Source of the DNA: Odontocerum albicorne
Taxonomy: Eukaryota; Arthropoda; Insecta; Trichoptera; Odontoceridae
DNA: 64,000 nt
Assembly: GCA_949825065.1 (NCBI GenBank)
Contig: OX463854.1
Span: forward strand, 12,437,112 to 12,501,111
Direction of reading: 5' to 3'
Shown in pieces: positions 21,530 to 33,414 of the stretch. The notes beneath the pieces are model-generated. The model was given only the letters and a program-made list of their open reading frames with translations, was not told where the DNA came from and did no database searches. The stretch's first letter is position 1, and each line of letters opens with the position of its first letter. The translations under genes were made by a program, and so were the position numbers.

Positions 21530-22670
21530 GAACAATTGCCAAACAACAGTTTGGTAGTTTCTCAAATTATGTATTTTAAAACCTTTGTAAAATTTATAAT
21601 AGGAAACTATAAATAAGTAGCACTATAATATTTTTACTCTCTTCGTTTTAATGTTAGATAACTCCTTACTTACAGGAATGACTATAAATATATAAAAAAA
21701 CGTATTTGATAGGAACCACATTTAATTAAACGAGAATTGAAATAAGGAGCAAGTAAACTTTGAAGTACGCTTTCTAAGATCACTGTGAGATAAATAAAAA
21801 ATAGCTTTAAGAAGATATTTGCCGTAATCCAACAAACCAACAGGAATTGGCTGATTCGCTTTCCAGATTATCTTTAGAACAAGCGGAAATCATTTTTCGG
21901 ACCATGTAAGAGGTGTTAAGGTTGATTGGAGTTCTGGCAAACACGCAAGGTATTCGTCCTGTAGATAGACAAACCTTGAAACCGGAAAGTTCGAATAAGA
22001 AGTATTATAGTTTATTTTTCCAGTGGGAAAAACTCAAAGAATTTATTGTATATAAATACCTTTACTTGTGTCTTTCAGAGTATTGAAATTCGGAAATAAA
22101 ATATTCAAACCAAAATAAAAGTCAATTGCTCTGGGTGTGACAAATGGAAAAAGTCAATTGCTCTAGATGTGACAAAATGGAAAAAGTACTTTGCAATGAA
22201 CATTAAAACATTAAATTGCGCACACGTTTAATGCAATGGGTCATTATTACGTATGAATACCAGGCATGGACGATTGAGGCATATGAAATGTAGGCCTTTC
22301 ATTGAATACTAAGCATTAGCTGGTTACAGATTGTTGCAAAACAGATATTCAAGGACAGGGGGAAAAATAAGGCAAACTCTTGGAAATCATGAAAAAGCTA
22401 AGTGTCTAGTACATTAAGGCTGAGATATACAATTTACTGCAGCTCATAATAAAGGTTCATCGCAGGCTGAAGAGGAGGAGGCAGAATAAACCACTTGCTT
22501 GGGTATAGTTGCCAGTGGACAGGAGTCTGATTGTGAAGGAGATTTTTTTTTAAAGAAGAGTATGCAAATCTTATGTCTGACCTCAAAAGCCACCAAGTGG
22601 GATGTAATGTGCATGTTGTCGTGTTAAGTGTATAATATTGTCAGTTTCAAAACACATTACATATTGTTAG
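21530..22670. other. Stretch without recognised gene
   Basis: A 34-bp direct duplication containing AAGTCAATTGCTCT lies at 22121-22190. No supported ORF. Confidence 0.4.
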
Positions 22671-22679
22671 ATAAAATTC

Positions 22680-22960
22680 TTACGCAAAATTGCACCGAAA
22701 TCTCATGTGGGGTGGTTTTTCGATATATTTACTATCCAAACAATCTCTCGTGATGTTCGTTATTGAACACTGGTTATTCTCGAGTAAAACTTTTACTGGA
22801 TCGTTATCAGTAGCAATCGGCCTTCTAGAGGGGACAGCATTTTTGAGTGTCGTATCCCCATTAAGGGATTTTTCAAAGCACATTTGACACACACGATCGT
22901 TTACTTAGTCGTCGCCATACAAAGTTCATACTTTCTTTGGATTGTGTCGCGTTTTTCCAT
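22680..22960 (-). pseudogene. Mariner-like transposase N-terminal remnant
   Basis: The minus-strand frame 22892-22680 encodes CQMCFEKSLNGDTTLKNAVP, then SRRPIATDNDPVKVLLENN and SITNITRDCLD. This matches the second helix-turn-helix region of mariner transposases, where a WFEKFRSGD-like motif is followed by GRP and an ENNP..T..EIA helix. The first HTH upstream is decayed (VSKRSC is still seen near 22895), and the catalytic domain is absent. A related fragment is at 44060-44290. Confidence 0.7.
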
Positions 22961-23106
22961 TGCGGTTGTAAAAAAAACCATCAAGTACCGTAAAAAACAT
23001 CTATATTCCATCTTCCAAATAACTCCCAAACACTGTTCATACAATTTAAGGAACAATGTCTGAATAATGTGTTTAACTAAGCATATTTAATTAAAGTATA
23101 CCATAT

Positions 23107-23270
23107 ATCCTCAGTGAGATACAGGCAAAAGCCTAGTTTACTGGGGATACGACAAATGAAAGGCAACAAACCCAGATACATTAAAATTGTATGTCCAAAT
23201 CCAATTACTTGTTGTTTTTAAATTGTGTATATTTCTGGTCATGTGTAATAATAATAATAATAATAATATA
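23107..23270 (+). mobile_element. LINE 3' end with (TAA)n tail (family D)
   Basis: CTCAGTGAGATACAGGCAAA, then AGCCTAGTTTACTGGGGATA, then a variable 90 bp ending in TGTGTAATAATAATAATAAT. Copies lie at 34563-34705 (minus) and 59325-59660 (plus). All share the same 3' end, which in two runs into TAA repeats, as in I-factor-like LINEs. No coding part is present. Confidence 0.7.
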
Positions 23271-23271
23271 T

Positions 23272-24470
23272 CAATGTTTCCTAAACTTTTTCGGACTACC
23301 GGCCCATTTTAGAGCATATCTTTCAATAATCCTCCCCTCCAAAGTTAATCAAATAACAATGCATTGAAAATTTAATTGAAATAAAAAAATGTTTCAAATT
23401 TTAGTTTTAATTTTATAAACCAAAATTTAATGGTACCTACAAAATAATCTAAAAATACTTAATTAGTTCTTATATATTAACAAAATATTCATTAAATTGC
23501 AATTTTCTTAATTTCTTTACAAATACGAATTTTGAGTAATTTCTTCATTGCTGTTTAATTTCCTTGATCATCCCTCAAATCAAACGCATATCAACGTGAA
23601 AGATTAACCTGGTGTGATTAGGCAATTTTTTTCACAACCAGATCAATATTAGTTATCAGTCTCCTGAAATCACTCCATTCCGGGGATGGTAACCCTAATT
23701 GCGAGAAGCCTATTTCGATACCTCCTACGCACAGCTTCGCTTTCCAACTGAACGAGCACCGAGCAATTCAGCAAGATTTACATGTCTGTGACATTTGCTA
23801 GAAAGGGGTGCACATCTAGGATCGGACTTTTTTCTCACAGAAGATCATATGATTGACATGAAAGAGCCGCTCAAAATCGGACAAAGAGTGGCGAGGGGAT
23901 CTAAAACTACGAGCCCCAAAAGCAATGAAAACGACGCATCGTTTGTATGAAAAGTAAATATTGCAGTAAAGCTGATTGAAGTTCAATAGTTCGTTATTTT
24001 TTTAAAAAAAAAATAATTTATGTTGACTTAATTGTGATCAAATTATATACGTACGATTTAAGAATTCTTTAAATCAGAAAATATTTTTATTACAAATATA
24101 TCTACTATAAAATTTACTTCTTTGATATACTAGTTTACTTGTAGGAAATATTATTTATCCCTTTTCATCAGCTAAGAACCCCTTTCCACTGTCTTACCTT
24201 CCAGCGCCCTCCATGCGAGACATACGTCTAAGAAATAGGAAACTACTTTCCGGGCCAACATTTAGTTTTATAGTTTCTCTCAAAAACTTTAATATTTTAA
24301 TTTCATTACAACTGAACACATATCAGTTCACGTACTCGTATTATTTTGAAACTAAAATGAAATGAATGTTGGATATTTTTTTATTTAAGAGTGTAATAAA
24401 ATAAAATTAATAAAACTAATATCTCAGCTAACATGAGTTTACCAATTATAATGAAACCAATGGAACCTGA
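23272..24470. other. Unassigned stretch with a hAT-like left end
   Basis: CAATGTTTCCTAAACTTTTT at 23272 resembles the left end of many hAT transposons (CAnnGTTTCTCAAACTTTTT), but no matching right end or 8-bp duplication was found. 23690-23950 is GC-richer. No ORF. Confidence 0.25.
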
Positions 24471-24474
24471 GGGT

Positions 24475-24620
24475 AATTGAATTAATACTATTGAATTAAT
24501 ACTATAAGGGATTAATACTATTGTGATTGAATTAATACTATAAGGAATTAATTAATACTATAAGGAATTAATGCTATAAGTTATTGAATTAATACTATAA
24601 GGGATTAATACTATTGTGAG
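24475..24620. repeat. Short-period tandem repeat ATTAATACTATAAGGA
   Basis: About nine imperfect copies of GAATTAATACTAT with AAGG or TGTGA spacers. Confidence 0.85.
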
Positions 24621-24741
24621 AGTGAGATTTGTAAGTATTAGCTACTAGTATGTAAAAATATATATATTGTTTAATAAATATTCATTCTTATCAATTAAAC
24701 AGTGCTGTAAATATTTTTATTAAAAATACTTATCTTTTTTA

Positions 24742-24860
24742 ACATGGCGAGTTTATTGCCATGTAGCAATCTCTTCCAACCAACCAGAAATATGTTTTTA
24801 TGGGCCTTAAGTGTTAACCAGACTGGAATCCTATTTAAAAAAATCTGGGTTCCAGCGGGG
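24742..24860 (-). mobile_element. tRNA-derived SINE, 5' part lost in assembly gap
   Basis: Minus strand: CCCCGCTGGAACCCAGATTT, then AAATAGGATTCCAGTCTGG, CTTAAGGCCCATAAAAAC, and the tail GGTTGGTTGGAAGAGATTGC with GGCAATAAACTCGCCATG. This is among the best preserved linker-tail regions of the family. The head lies in the N run. Confidence 0.8.
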
Positions 24861-25060
24861 NNNNNNNNNNNNNNNNNNNNNNNNNNNNNNNNNNNNNNNN
24901 NNNNNNNNNNNNNNNNNNNNNNNNNNNNNNNNNNNNNNNNNNNNNNNNNNNNNNNNNNNNNNNNNNNNNNNNNNNNNNNNNNNNNNNNNNNNNNNNNNNN
25001 NNNNNNNNNNNNNNNNNNNNNNNNNNNNNNNNNNNNNNNNNNNNNNNNNNNNNNNNNNNN
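24861..25060. other. Assembly gap (200 N)
   Basis: A run of exactly 200 N, probably a scaffold gap of arbitrary size. It begins inside a SINE copy, so a repeat probably broke the assembly. Confidence 0.99.
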
Positions 25061-25720
25061 TATTCAGAATCGATCTAATAGAGGTACTATGACAGGGCTG
25101 CTGTTTTTGGCGTGGAATGATCTGTCTCGTAGAGCAAGACATACATGTGGGGTCTACAATTTAAAAGCACTTGAAGATAATATTTATTGAGAGATGTTAT
25201 CGAAATTTATAACTGTATATGAACACTACACGAAATACTGCGAAAAATTCTCTTTTACTGTTTATAACACAAACGTTATTTTCGATCAGGCGATGAGATA
25301 TATTTTTGCATACCAACACATCACACCATATTTTACAAATCTTCATTTGCGGTACACGCGTACGTGACTTTCAAGAATTATCAAATATGCACCATCCTTA
25401 TTTACGTTCAAGAAATAATTGCAAAAATACTTAAATATCTCAGAATATCCTTTCATTCTCATTTCCCTCTGATTCCCTTACTTAGTCTTGAACGAAATCC
25501 TTTATTCTAAATCTACAATATTTGATAAATATTAGTTATTTTTTTTTAGTTTGAATATGTTGAGGGTTGCTACAAAAAAGAATAAATGAGTTCAATATGC
25601 CGTGAGTTTTTAAATTTTGTTTTATTCATAAATCTGGAGATATGAAATAATGAATAAAAGAAAATTCTGATAGTGTAATATGGTGTATAAATAAGACCAC
25701 AAACTAAAAAGTATTCCAAA
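25061..25720. other. Stretch without recognised gene
   Basis: 25261-25375 shares CATACCAACACATCACACCA and an ATCTTCATTTGCGGT-like order with 30935-31020 and loosely with 33240-33300, so it is a decayed dispersed repeat, probably a LINE end. No ORF. Confidence 0.4.
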
Positions 25721-25732
25721 CCTGGAAGAAAT

Positions 25733-25885
25733 TTTGTTAGGACACATGTATATCAATCCCAAGGTTGTGGGATTGATTCCCGTTGGTGTCCGTTGTTTTA
25801 AACGTGTCCACTCTGGCTTTCACGTTAGGCTTGTGAAAACACCTTTCTATTTAGATGGAGATTAACGCATGTATTAAACCCCCTA
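25733..25885 (+). mobile_element. SINE fragment
   Basis: TTGTTAGGACACATG, then GGTTGTGGGATTGATTCCCG (B box region), then CACGTTAGGCTTGTGAAAAC and ACCTTTCTATTTAGA. This follows the head-linker order of the SINE, without the terminal tail. Confidence 0.6.
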
Positions 25886-26112
25886 ATTGATCTTATATGT
25901 AACGACATTTTAATATAATTTAACATAACATAACCATGGTAGAAACCGCACTCCCGCAAGTGAAGATGTCTCCAAAATTTATTTTACACTTTCTCTACCA
26001 AAATTAAGTCAATAAGGCTTTTAACATTAACTTTTTAATAAAATATATAAAACACTTTTTTTGTTTGCATTCACAACTTTTTTTCTTCTACCGGTGAAGA
26101 GTAACTTTTTGC

Positions 26113-26205
26113 CTGACGAGGCTCATCTTTACCTGACGAGGAAGGTTGAGGTCATTGAAACCGGTGGTGAACTCAAATTAAATAGTGGTGAATAAAAAAT
26201 AAAAA
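26113..26205 (+). mobile_element. Possible Penelope-like terminal repeat, second family
   Basis: CCTGACGAGG occurs twice (26113 and 26132), the second followed by TTGAGGTCATTGAAACCGGT and an A-rich tail AATAAAAAATAAAAAATAAG. The order CTGANGA...GAAACCGGTGG resembles the terminal repeats at 31955 and 39507. No coding part. Confidence 0.35.
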
Positions 26206-26310
26206 ATAAGTGATCTATTTATTTTATGAAAAATTTATAAAAAGGACACCACAAAGTGAAACAAACGTATATTCAAAGAATTAAGAAAAAAAATACGAGT
26301 AATTTAAAAC

Positions 26311-26386
26311 AATTGGGTTTCAACCGGAATTGAACCTGCAATATTTAGGTTGGATGACTGGCGTCTTACCAACCAGACCATGAAGA
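26311..26386 (-). mobile_element. SINE head
   Basis: Minus strand: CATGGTCTGGTTGGTAAGAC (A box), then CCAACCTAAATATTGCAGG, B box GGTTCAATTCC and GGTTGAAACCCAATT. This is the tRNA-derived 75-bp head alone, folded like a tRNA relative. Confidence 0.75.
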
Positions 26387-26829
26387 TTGACAGATAAAGG
26401 CCTAGAAAAAAGAAGAATTTTATAAACACAAGGCATCTGATTTTGAAAGACATCATCTTAGGACACAGATGAGTTAAAGTGCATACATATTATATAAATT
26501 GATAAAATGCCATGACAAACAATTTAAACACATTCTGATAGAAGCAGTAGGGCTTACATAATAAGAAGATACTCTCAACTGACCTTTTCTAGACGATAAC
26601 ATTGTTTAATAAATCTACGATAATGGTAAGGGGGAAATTTTGGAAACCGAAAAGCTTTTGTATCGGAAAATTTTCATCTGATTCTTTGAATGGGAACTTT
26701 TTATCTGAGCTTTCAAAACGATGAGAGTTTTCTTGAATATTCTAAGGATATCGGGATACGTGAAGGCCTTTGTACTTTTACGAAAGGATTTATGCTACGA
26801 AACAAATATTATTTGGGAATAAAATAAGT

Positions 26830-28330
26830 TCTTATCGAGGTTGACTGAGCTGAAAATATTGCGAATGAAAGTGAATGACGATGGAATAGAGCTATTTGTT
26901 AAAAAATTAAGGAATATCCAATATATTCATCGTATCGTAATACAAAACACACAACATTTTGAAGATCAAAATAATATCATAATTATTACACCAAGGATGA
27001 CTGCTGAAAATATAACGAATGAAAACGAATGATGACGGAAAAGTGATATTGGTTTAAAAAAAAGGAATACCCATATGTATATCCGTCGTAATAAAAATAC
27101 ACAATATTATCAAAATCGAATTAACATCGACATTTTTACACCAACGATAACTGTTGAAAATATCATAAATGAAAATGAATAATGATACAAAAGACCTATT
27201 TGTTAAAAAGTAAGGAGTATCCATATATACATCGTAATAAAAATACACAATATTATCAAAATTAATTTGACATAAAAATTATTACAATCAAGGATGATTG
27301 CTGACAATATAACGAATGGAAGTGGAATATAATGGAAAATACCTGTTTGTTAAAAAACGAAGGAATATCCCTATACCCGTCGTAATAAAGATACAAAATA
27401 TTATCAAATTCAAATAAACAATATAGTGATTACATCAAGGATGATTGCTGAAAATATAACGAATGGAAGTGAATGCGGATGGAATAGAATTATTTGTTAA
27501 AAAAAAGAATTATGAATCACCGTAATAAATATACATGTTACGATCAAATTAACATTAATTTGTAACATTACCATTAATCTTGTCGGCGTAAAATATGTAA
27601 AATGAAAATAAATGACCAAGAAAAATATATATTTATTTAAAAAAATAAGGAAATAAGAAATATCCATATATTCGTCGTAATGAAAAAACATGAAAAGATT
27701 AAAGTAATATTATTTAAATAAATTAACATCATCATTTCTGAAAATATTATAAATGAAAAAGAACAATGAAAAAAACTCTTTGTTAAAAAAAAATAATGTC
27801 AATATACGATATTCGCCGTCATAAATATACATGTGACGATCAAATTAACATTATATTGTAACATTACCACCATCTTACCGACGTAAAATATGGCAAATAA
27901 AAATGAATGTCAGGAATATCCATATACCCGTGAAATCTTGGAAATGATCGATTTGCTAAAAAAAAATAAGGAATATCCATATATTTGTCGTTATAAAAAT
28001 ACATGCCAAGATCAAATTAATGTTATAAAAATTAATTAACATTATGGTTATTACGTCAAGGATGACTGCTGAAAATATTACGAATAAAAGTGAATGATGA
28101 TGGAACAGAGATTTTTGTTAAAAATAAAAAAAGGAATATCTATATACTATATGTGTAACATATATGATTTATTTGCCGTAATAAATGTTAAATATGTGAT
28201 ATGTGACGATCAAATGGGCATTATCTTAATAAAAGTAATATTACCACTAAATTATCGAACTAAAATATGGCAAATGAAGATAAGTGATCATGGACCAGAC
28301 CTGTTAAAATATATGGGACGATCAAGTTAA
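26830..28330. repeat. ~150-bp satellite array, about 9-10 diverged units
   Basis: Unit landmarks are GGAATATCCATATA, CGTCGTAATAAAAATACA, GATCAAATTAACAT, CAAGGATGACTGCTGAAAAT and AACGAATGAAAGTGAATGAT. The first landmark falls near 26911, 27064, 27214, 27361, 27650, 27911, 27968 and 28130. Alternate units near 27505 and 27800 carry a variant (ATACATGTnACGATCAAATT). Short frames inside it are chance products of the repeat. Confidence 0.85.
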
Positions 28331-29090
28331 CAAATTTTGCAGTATAAATCTTTTTGCTTCTAGGATATCTTTTAAAAATGTATAAAGTTGTTTGATAGCC
28401 TTATATGTTACAGTAGTTTAAAAATGCACTTTAAAAATCCTTAAAGGCAATTCTTTGTAACTGTAACTGCTTTCGGTGTACTTGTTTCTCTTTTTGATTT
28501 CTACAATGTTGCTGAGGGCGCTCGGCTTTATGTAGTAAATTTTCATTACTGTATGATCACCATTTGACCAGTGTTTAAATTTTTGTTTTAACTAAAAATA
28601 AATCAAAAACAAAATAGAAAAAGAAAAGAAGATAACATAAATCTCACGACAATATAAAAAAAATTAGTCTTTTAAAAAAATCATCATGTTGTTTACAACT
28701 CGTGCGTTAATAATTTAATGGTGTTTTGTTCCAAAAAACGGACAAGAAATTAGACATCTCGGATGATAACCCCAAGCAATTATCTTTGGAAATTAACTCA
28801 AGCGTGTATTTCTTCTTTTTCATCTTTCATTTCATCTTCTTTATAAACGATATTTAGAAATCTGAAATGACGGGCATGACAGAATTTTTCCAAAACATCA
28901 AAAACATAACAAAATCTGGTGGTTTGTGGTCTTTTTTCCAAACGATATTATTTTATCGAGGTTTTTTAATTTCTTATTTCATATCTTTAGATTAATAAAT
29001 TAAATTAAATAAAAAGCTCTTGGCGTATAAGATTCATAAATGTATTCGTACGCCAATCCTCAATACATCCAAACTGACAATACGGACATA
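28330..29090. other. AT-rich stretch without recognised feature
   Basis: No supported ORF or repeat. Confidence 0.35.
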
Positions 29091-29097
29091 TTTGTAA

Positions 29098-29166
29098 TGC
29101 ATGACCGCGCAGTAACACATTGGATTTCCACGCGGAAGGCTGCAGGTTCGAACCCCGCGCTATGCT
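29098..29166 (+). mobile_element. tRNA-like sequence, probably a SINE head of another family
   Basis: A TTCC-ACGC-GGAA hairpin in the anticodon-arm position is followed by GCTGCAGGTTCGAACCCCGC, a good T arm and B box. The A box is poor and the acceptor ends do not pair well, so it is not a functional tRNA gene. Confidence 0.5.
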
Positions 29167-29499
29167 ACTACCCTCGAATGACAAGTATTTTTCCGTCTAG
29201 TATTCGAAGGTATAAGGATACCTATGATTTCGGTCATATATATTATTTATAAAAGCAAAAAAACATATGCTGGTGTGCTCCGACCGCCTCACTTCAGGTG
29301 TGCCATGGGATCCAGTACAGCGGTGTGGCCGGTGAGTTTGCTGGTGTGCAACGGGTTACTCACTCAAAAAATAAACTCCACATCACAGCTTTGCTTTCAA
29401 ACTGAGCTGACATTGGAATGCCGATGAGATCCTCGATTACGACGCCTAGCAATGACGATAACACACATATTGAAGAGCATGGCCGAGATATATTGTCTT

Positions 29500-29995
29500 G
29501 GTGGAATGTCAATAAGCATGTTTTATAATGCGGATGATGTAATTCCAATGAGCATGTTTTATAATGCGGATGATGGAATGCCAATGAGCCTGTTTTATAA
29601 TGCGCATGATGGAATGCCAATGAGCATATTTTATAATGCGGATGATGGAATACCAATAAGCATGCTTTATAGTGCGGATAATGGAATGCCAATGAGCATG
29701 TTTTATAATGCGGATGATGGAATGCCAATAAGCATGTTTTATGATGCGGATGATGGAATGCCAATGAGCGTGTTTTATAATGCAGATAATGAAATGCCAA
29801 TGAGCATGTTTTATAATGCGGATGATTGAATGCCTATGAGCATGTTTTATAATGTGGATGATGGAATGCCATGAGCATGTTTTATAATGCGGATGATGGA
29901 ATGCTAATGAGCATGTTTTATAATGCGGATGATGGAATGCCAATGAGCAAGTTTTATAATGCGAATGATGAAATGCCAATGAGCATATTTTATAC
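29500..29995. repeat. 36-bp minisatellite, about 13.5 units, open in several frames
   Basis: Consensus unit AGCATGTTTTATAATGCGGA then TGATGGAATGCCAATG. Because 36 is divisible by three, a frame at 29452-29829 (+, 125 codons) encodes a 12-residue repeat (MPMSMFYNADDG), and two minus-strand frames (29360-29800 and 29509-29979) encode HPHYKTCSLAFH- and IIRIIKHAHWHS-type repeats. A TGA at about 29826 and a small deletion near 29870 break the + frame. I take it as a minisatellite, not a gene. Confidence 0.9.
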
Positions 29996-29999
29996 TAAA

Positions 30000-30590
30000 T
30001 AACAACGTCCACAAATTAAAGTAATTGTGATGACCGTTTCATGACTTGGTGACAAAAAAATATTTTTACAATATAATGTAACAAGGTAACGTTTTTTTCT
30101 TAACTGTACATGCAACAAAACAAAAGATTCTCAACTCAATGACCCGATGGCCGATGTCAGCGGAAAACACTGACAAAATATATTTACACATTTAAAAAAA
30201 AAATAACCATGGATCACAAGTACACACCATTGCTAAAAACCTTAAATTTCTTTAATATAGAGAACCATTTCTCTACGCAAGATCTTGACGAAGTGGTTTA
30301 ATTCCGTGATCACAAATTTTATACATCTTTCTCAAGGACTAAAACTCTCAACTAAAACAATTACATTCTGCATTCACATACTTGCACATTCTGCATTCAC
30401 ATAGTAAAATGCCAAGTTATCTTACACTCAATTCTTACCATATTATAATATCAACAACAATTCAAATCATATCCAACTCCCCATTACACACCAATTTCGC
30501 ATCAATCATTCGCTCACATACCTATGTGGAAACCTCTAAAAGTGCCTCACACCTTACCGCCTCCCTGTCAAAGAACCATTTTATTACATT
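30000..30590. other. Stretch without recognised feature
   Basis: C-rich, G-poor + strand from 30310 to 30560, which keeps a frame open by chance. No motif before the reverse transcriptase remnant that follows. Confidence 0.35.
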
Positions 30591-30599
30591 GTTTTTTAA

Positions 30600-31020
30600 A
30601 TTAAAAGGCGACAAATCGTCGAAAAATCTAAAAATCATTATTGATAAAAATCTGAGTTGGCGTAATCATGTCATCGAGTTAAGTCCCAAGTTCTTTGCTT
30701 CTCGTATTATTTTGCATAACTTTCTTCCTTTAAGGTTTATCTTACATGACTGTTGACGTAAATTATTCGGAACAGACTTCAATGATATAAAACCAGACAG
30801 CAAAGAAAACTTCACATTCTGTCAAGATTATGTTGCTTACTTAACAAAATCAATTATTCTTCATTTATTTGTGTTAAATTTAACTTTTTTTCAGAATACG
30901 GACATTTCATTTAATCAGGTGATGAAAAAATCCTTTGCATACCAGCACACCACACCACACCACACCACACCACATTTTACATATCTTCATTTGTAGTTCA
31001 CTAGACGCAATTATGGAACA
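30600..31020 (+). pseudogene. Non-LTR reverse transcriptase remnant and LINE end (family E)
   Basis: The frame near 30610-30756 encodes SKNLKIIIDKNLSWRNHVIE followed by LSPKFFASRIILHNFLPL. This resembles the segment after the palm in Jockey/CR1-type LINEs (FLGI-D-LTWK-HI-LS-KLS...L). The DD active site is absent. Downstream 30880-31020 carries CATACCAGCACACCACACC with an (ACACC)n run and ATCTTCATTTGTAG, also found at 25300 and loosely at 33240, so it is the family's 3' part. Strongly decayed. Confidence 0.55.
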
Positions 31021-31359
31021 AACTTTCAAGAGTTGTAATCCAACATCAAAAAAAATGTAACATGTTAACGAAAATTCGCGTTAATGTACGAAATTCAAAG
31101 AGATTGTTTTCAAAACAATTTCTACGGTTTCAATCACATAATTTTATTACCATTTACATAGCAAACATCCATAAGATGTGAAAAAGTTCCCCAATTTTTT
31201 TTTTCAGCATACAAAAAAGCATTGAAGTTTATTTACCGAAAATATAATTCTAAGGTATTTTAGGTAACAACCATTTATTTTTTTGGAATTATATAAATTA
31301 CATTTTTTAGAATTGTTCTTTAATTATGTTCCACATCGTTGCTGAGAAATTCGTGCACT

Positions 31360-31735
31360 GAGAGCATGGATACACAATTTATGACAGAATACAGAGTTAA
31401 GGGATGAGAGAGGAATATTAAATTCAGACTGATGTGTTTAGTTAGATGAGAGGACCTTTCTCTATGTTTTGGGTACTTAAAACGATCAACAAAATAAATT
31501 TACAGAGCACATGTAAATGATAGACGTGGTCGAGAAAGATGACTAAGAAAAATAAGGTTAGATCAAAAGAGTGATACGTAGAAAGAAGAAAACGTAAAAA
31601 TCAAAGCTGTAGACGTTGTATGGAAGTAGAAAAGGCAAAGTATGTCTGTCAAGAGAGGTAAGTCAGCCCCTCTATCCTTTCTGCTTTGTCAACGGGGAGA
31701 TATATGTTTATTTGTATCATTGTTGAAAAAACACA
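31360..31735 (+). pseudogene. RTE-like LINE 3' remnant (family B)
   Basis: Reading across frames gives RLMCLVR, LCFGYLKRSTK, a basic RGRERMTKKNKVR segment, RRCMEVEKAKYVCQER and then the tail CTATCCTTTCTGCTTTGTCA. It aligns to the copy at 16816-17128. The tail holds one copy of what became the 40-bp minisatellite unit there. Confidence 0.65.
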
Positions 31736-31954
31736 AAAAAGGTCTGTTCTCACTAATAAACATAAAATGCTGCGCTTTCATCAGTATACGTGTAGATAGT
31801 TAAACCTCTTTAGTGTAAGTTGTAGTCTTATGCAAATATTACTCTCGTTACAAACCGGTATCATTCACCCTGAAGAGAGCCTCGGGGTAACAGGTAGTAT
31901 CACAACACGTGTAGCGGGGATTTATATGAGTAGTGGAATAATAAAGAAATTTAG

Positions 31955-32060
31955 TCTTGTTTGTGCTCCCTTGATGATGAGGTGAAATCATTGAAATCGG
32001 TAGGGTTATACCGTTACATAAAGTTGAATAAACAGTGTTTGCTAAAACAAATTGCAAAGT
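31955..32060 (+). mobile_element. Penelope-like terminal repeat, solo
   Basis: TTAGTCTTGTTTGTGCTCCC, TTGATGATGAGGTGAAATCA, TTGAAATCGGTAGGGTTATA, CCGTTACATAAAGTTGAATA and a CAGTGTTTGCTAAAACAAAT tail. It matches the terminal repeats at 20205, 38884 and 39507. No coding part is attached. Confidence 0.75.
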
Positions 32061-32064
32061 AATT

Positions 32065-33410
32065 TATTATTATTTATTTAAATACGGAGCTCCACAATTT
32101 CAAATATTTTGAGGAAAAAAGTCATTGATAATAAAGATTTGAAGCAAAATCGGGATATTTTTTTCTAAATGAAAACAATTTAAAAATAAATATCATACAT
32201 ATGATTGATTGAATTTAACATTTCCTTCGATATAATTTTGAATATTTTTTCGTATAGATTTTCTGACGCGCAAAAAACTCGCGTGCCAAATAGAATGCTC
32301 CAAAGGTTGGCAGCTCCCAATTTATACAATCAATTACAATTTTAATATGGAAATTTTGTTCGACTTTGATTTGTAATATATGAAATATTTTAGATCACGA
32401 AACGATAACAAACTTAATACACAATTTTAGCTGCGTACGTACGTGTTTATGTTGGCAAACGTTCAGCAAAGCAAAAATAATCGGATTTAATGGGCTTAAC
32501 TGCAGGGAAAGAGTTTGTGGTCTACTATTCTAAATTTTGTATGATTTAATCGAGGGTATAGATTTGATTCGTAATTATATAAGCTTTTTACGATTCTATT
32601 TCGATTCTTGTTATAAACTTCAAAATAAATTATATTGTATCGATAAGATGAAATAATGAATATATACTGAGAACAATAAAAACATATAAGTCTGTACTTC
32701 CTGGCATTTTGATAATAATTTTGATTATCTTCAGTCTTAATTTATCAAAGCAAATGTAAGATCTTATCAATAATATGTCTCTCTTCAGACTTCCATTTCC
32801 TGCTCTTGCTGTCAAGTGCTCACCGCCTGTTTTCATACTTCGTCTATCCAGAATCAAGCTTTGATCTTCATCGTGGTTTCTTTGTTCCTTTGAGTACTAT
32901 TCAATAGCATTCTGGCCCTCAAAATGTGATGTATAATATATTCAGTTGATGTTTACTTCGATAAGAGAGTAAAGGACTTGGATCGTAATGGAAATTTTCA
33001 AACTTAGCAAAATACCATTCATGTCGTATTTAATTAGGAGATGTCTTAATACTCTATTGATTCTAGTTTACTACAAGTATGTTTAATCGTTTTCGAACCA
33101 AGAATAAAATCTTCCTTTGAAATGTTTTTATTGAATTCAAAATATTTTGACTTCAAAAACAATAATGCCTGGTGAAAAAGTGGCAAAAATAAAATACGTT
33201 TTGTCTTTCAACAATGATAGAATAACAATACATTACACTGCATTTTCACATCTTTATTTACGGTTTACTCACTGCAACTGTGGAACGAACCATTGTACTT
33301 TTATTTCTAACGTTTAATATAGGATTAAAAAATAGAACCTTATTTTCCTTTGTTTTTCTTTAAAATGATTGTAGAGACGGAATTTATCACACCTGAGTCA
33401 TAATAAATGT
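32065..33410. other. AT-rich stretch without recognised gene
   Basis: No supported ORF. 33235-33300 loosely repeats the family E end. Confidence 0.35.
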
Positions 33411-33414
33411 GGTA

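Noticed and set aside
23272..24260. Complete hAT transposon
   Set aside because: Left end resembles hAT, but no matching right end, 8-bp duplication or transposase found.
24744..25190. 148-codon frame with an X run
   Set aside because: Spans the 200-N assembly gap; its sides are a SINE and unrelated sequence.
29098..29166. Functional tRNA gene
   Set aside because: T arm is good, but the A box and acceptor pairing are poor; more likely a SINE head.
29360..29979. Long minus-strand frames of 146 and 156 codons
   Set aside because: They are the reverse of a 36-bp minisatellite; the open frame follows from unit length, not coding.
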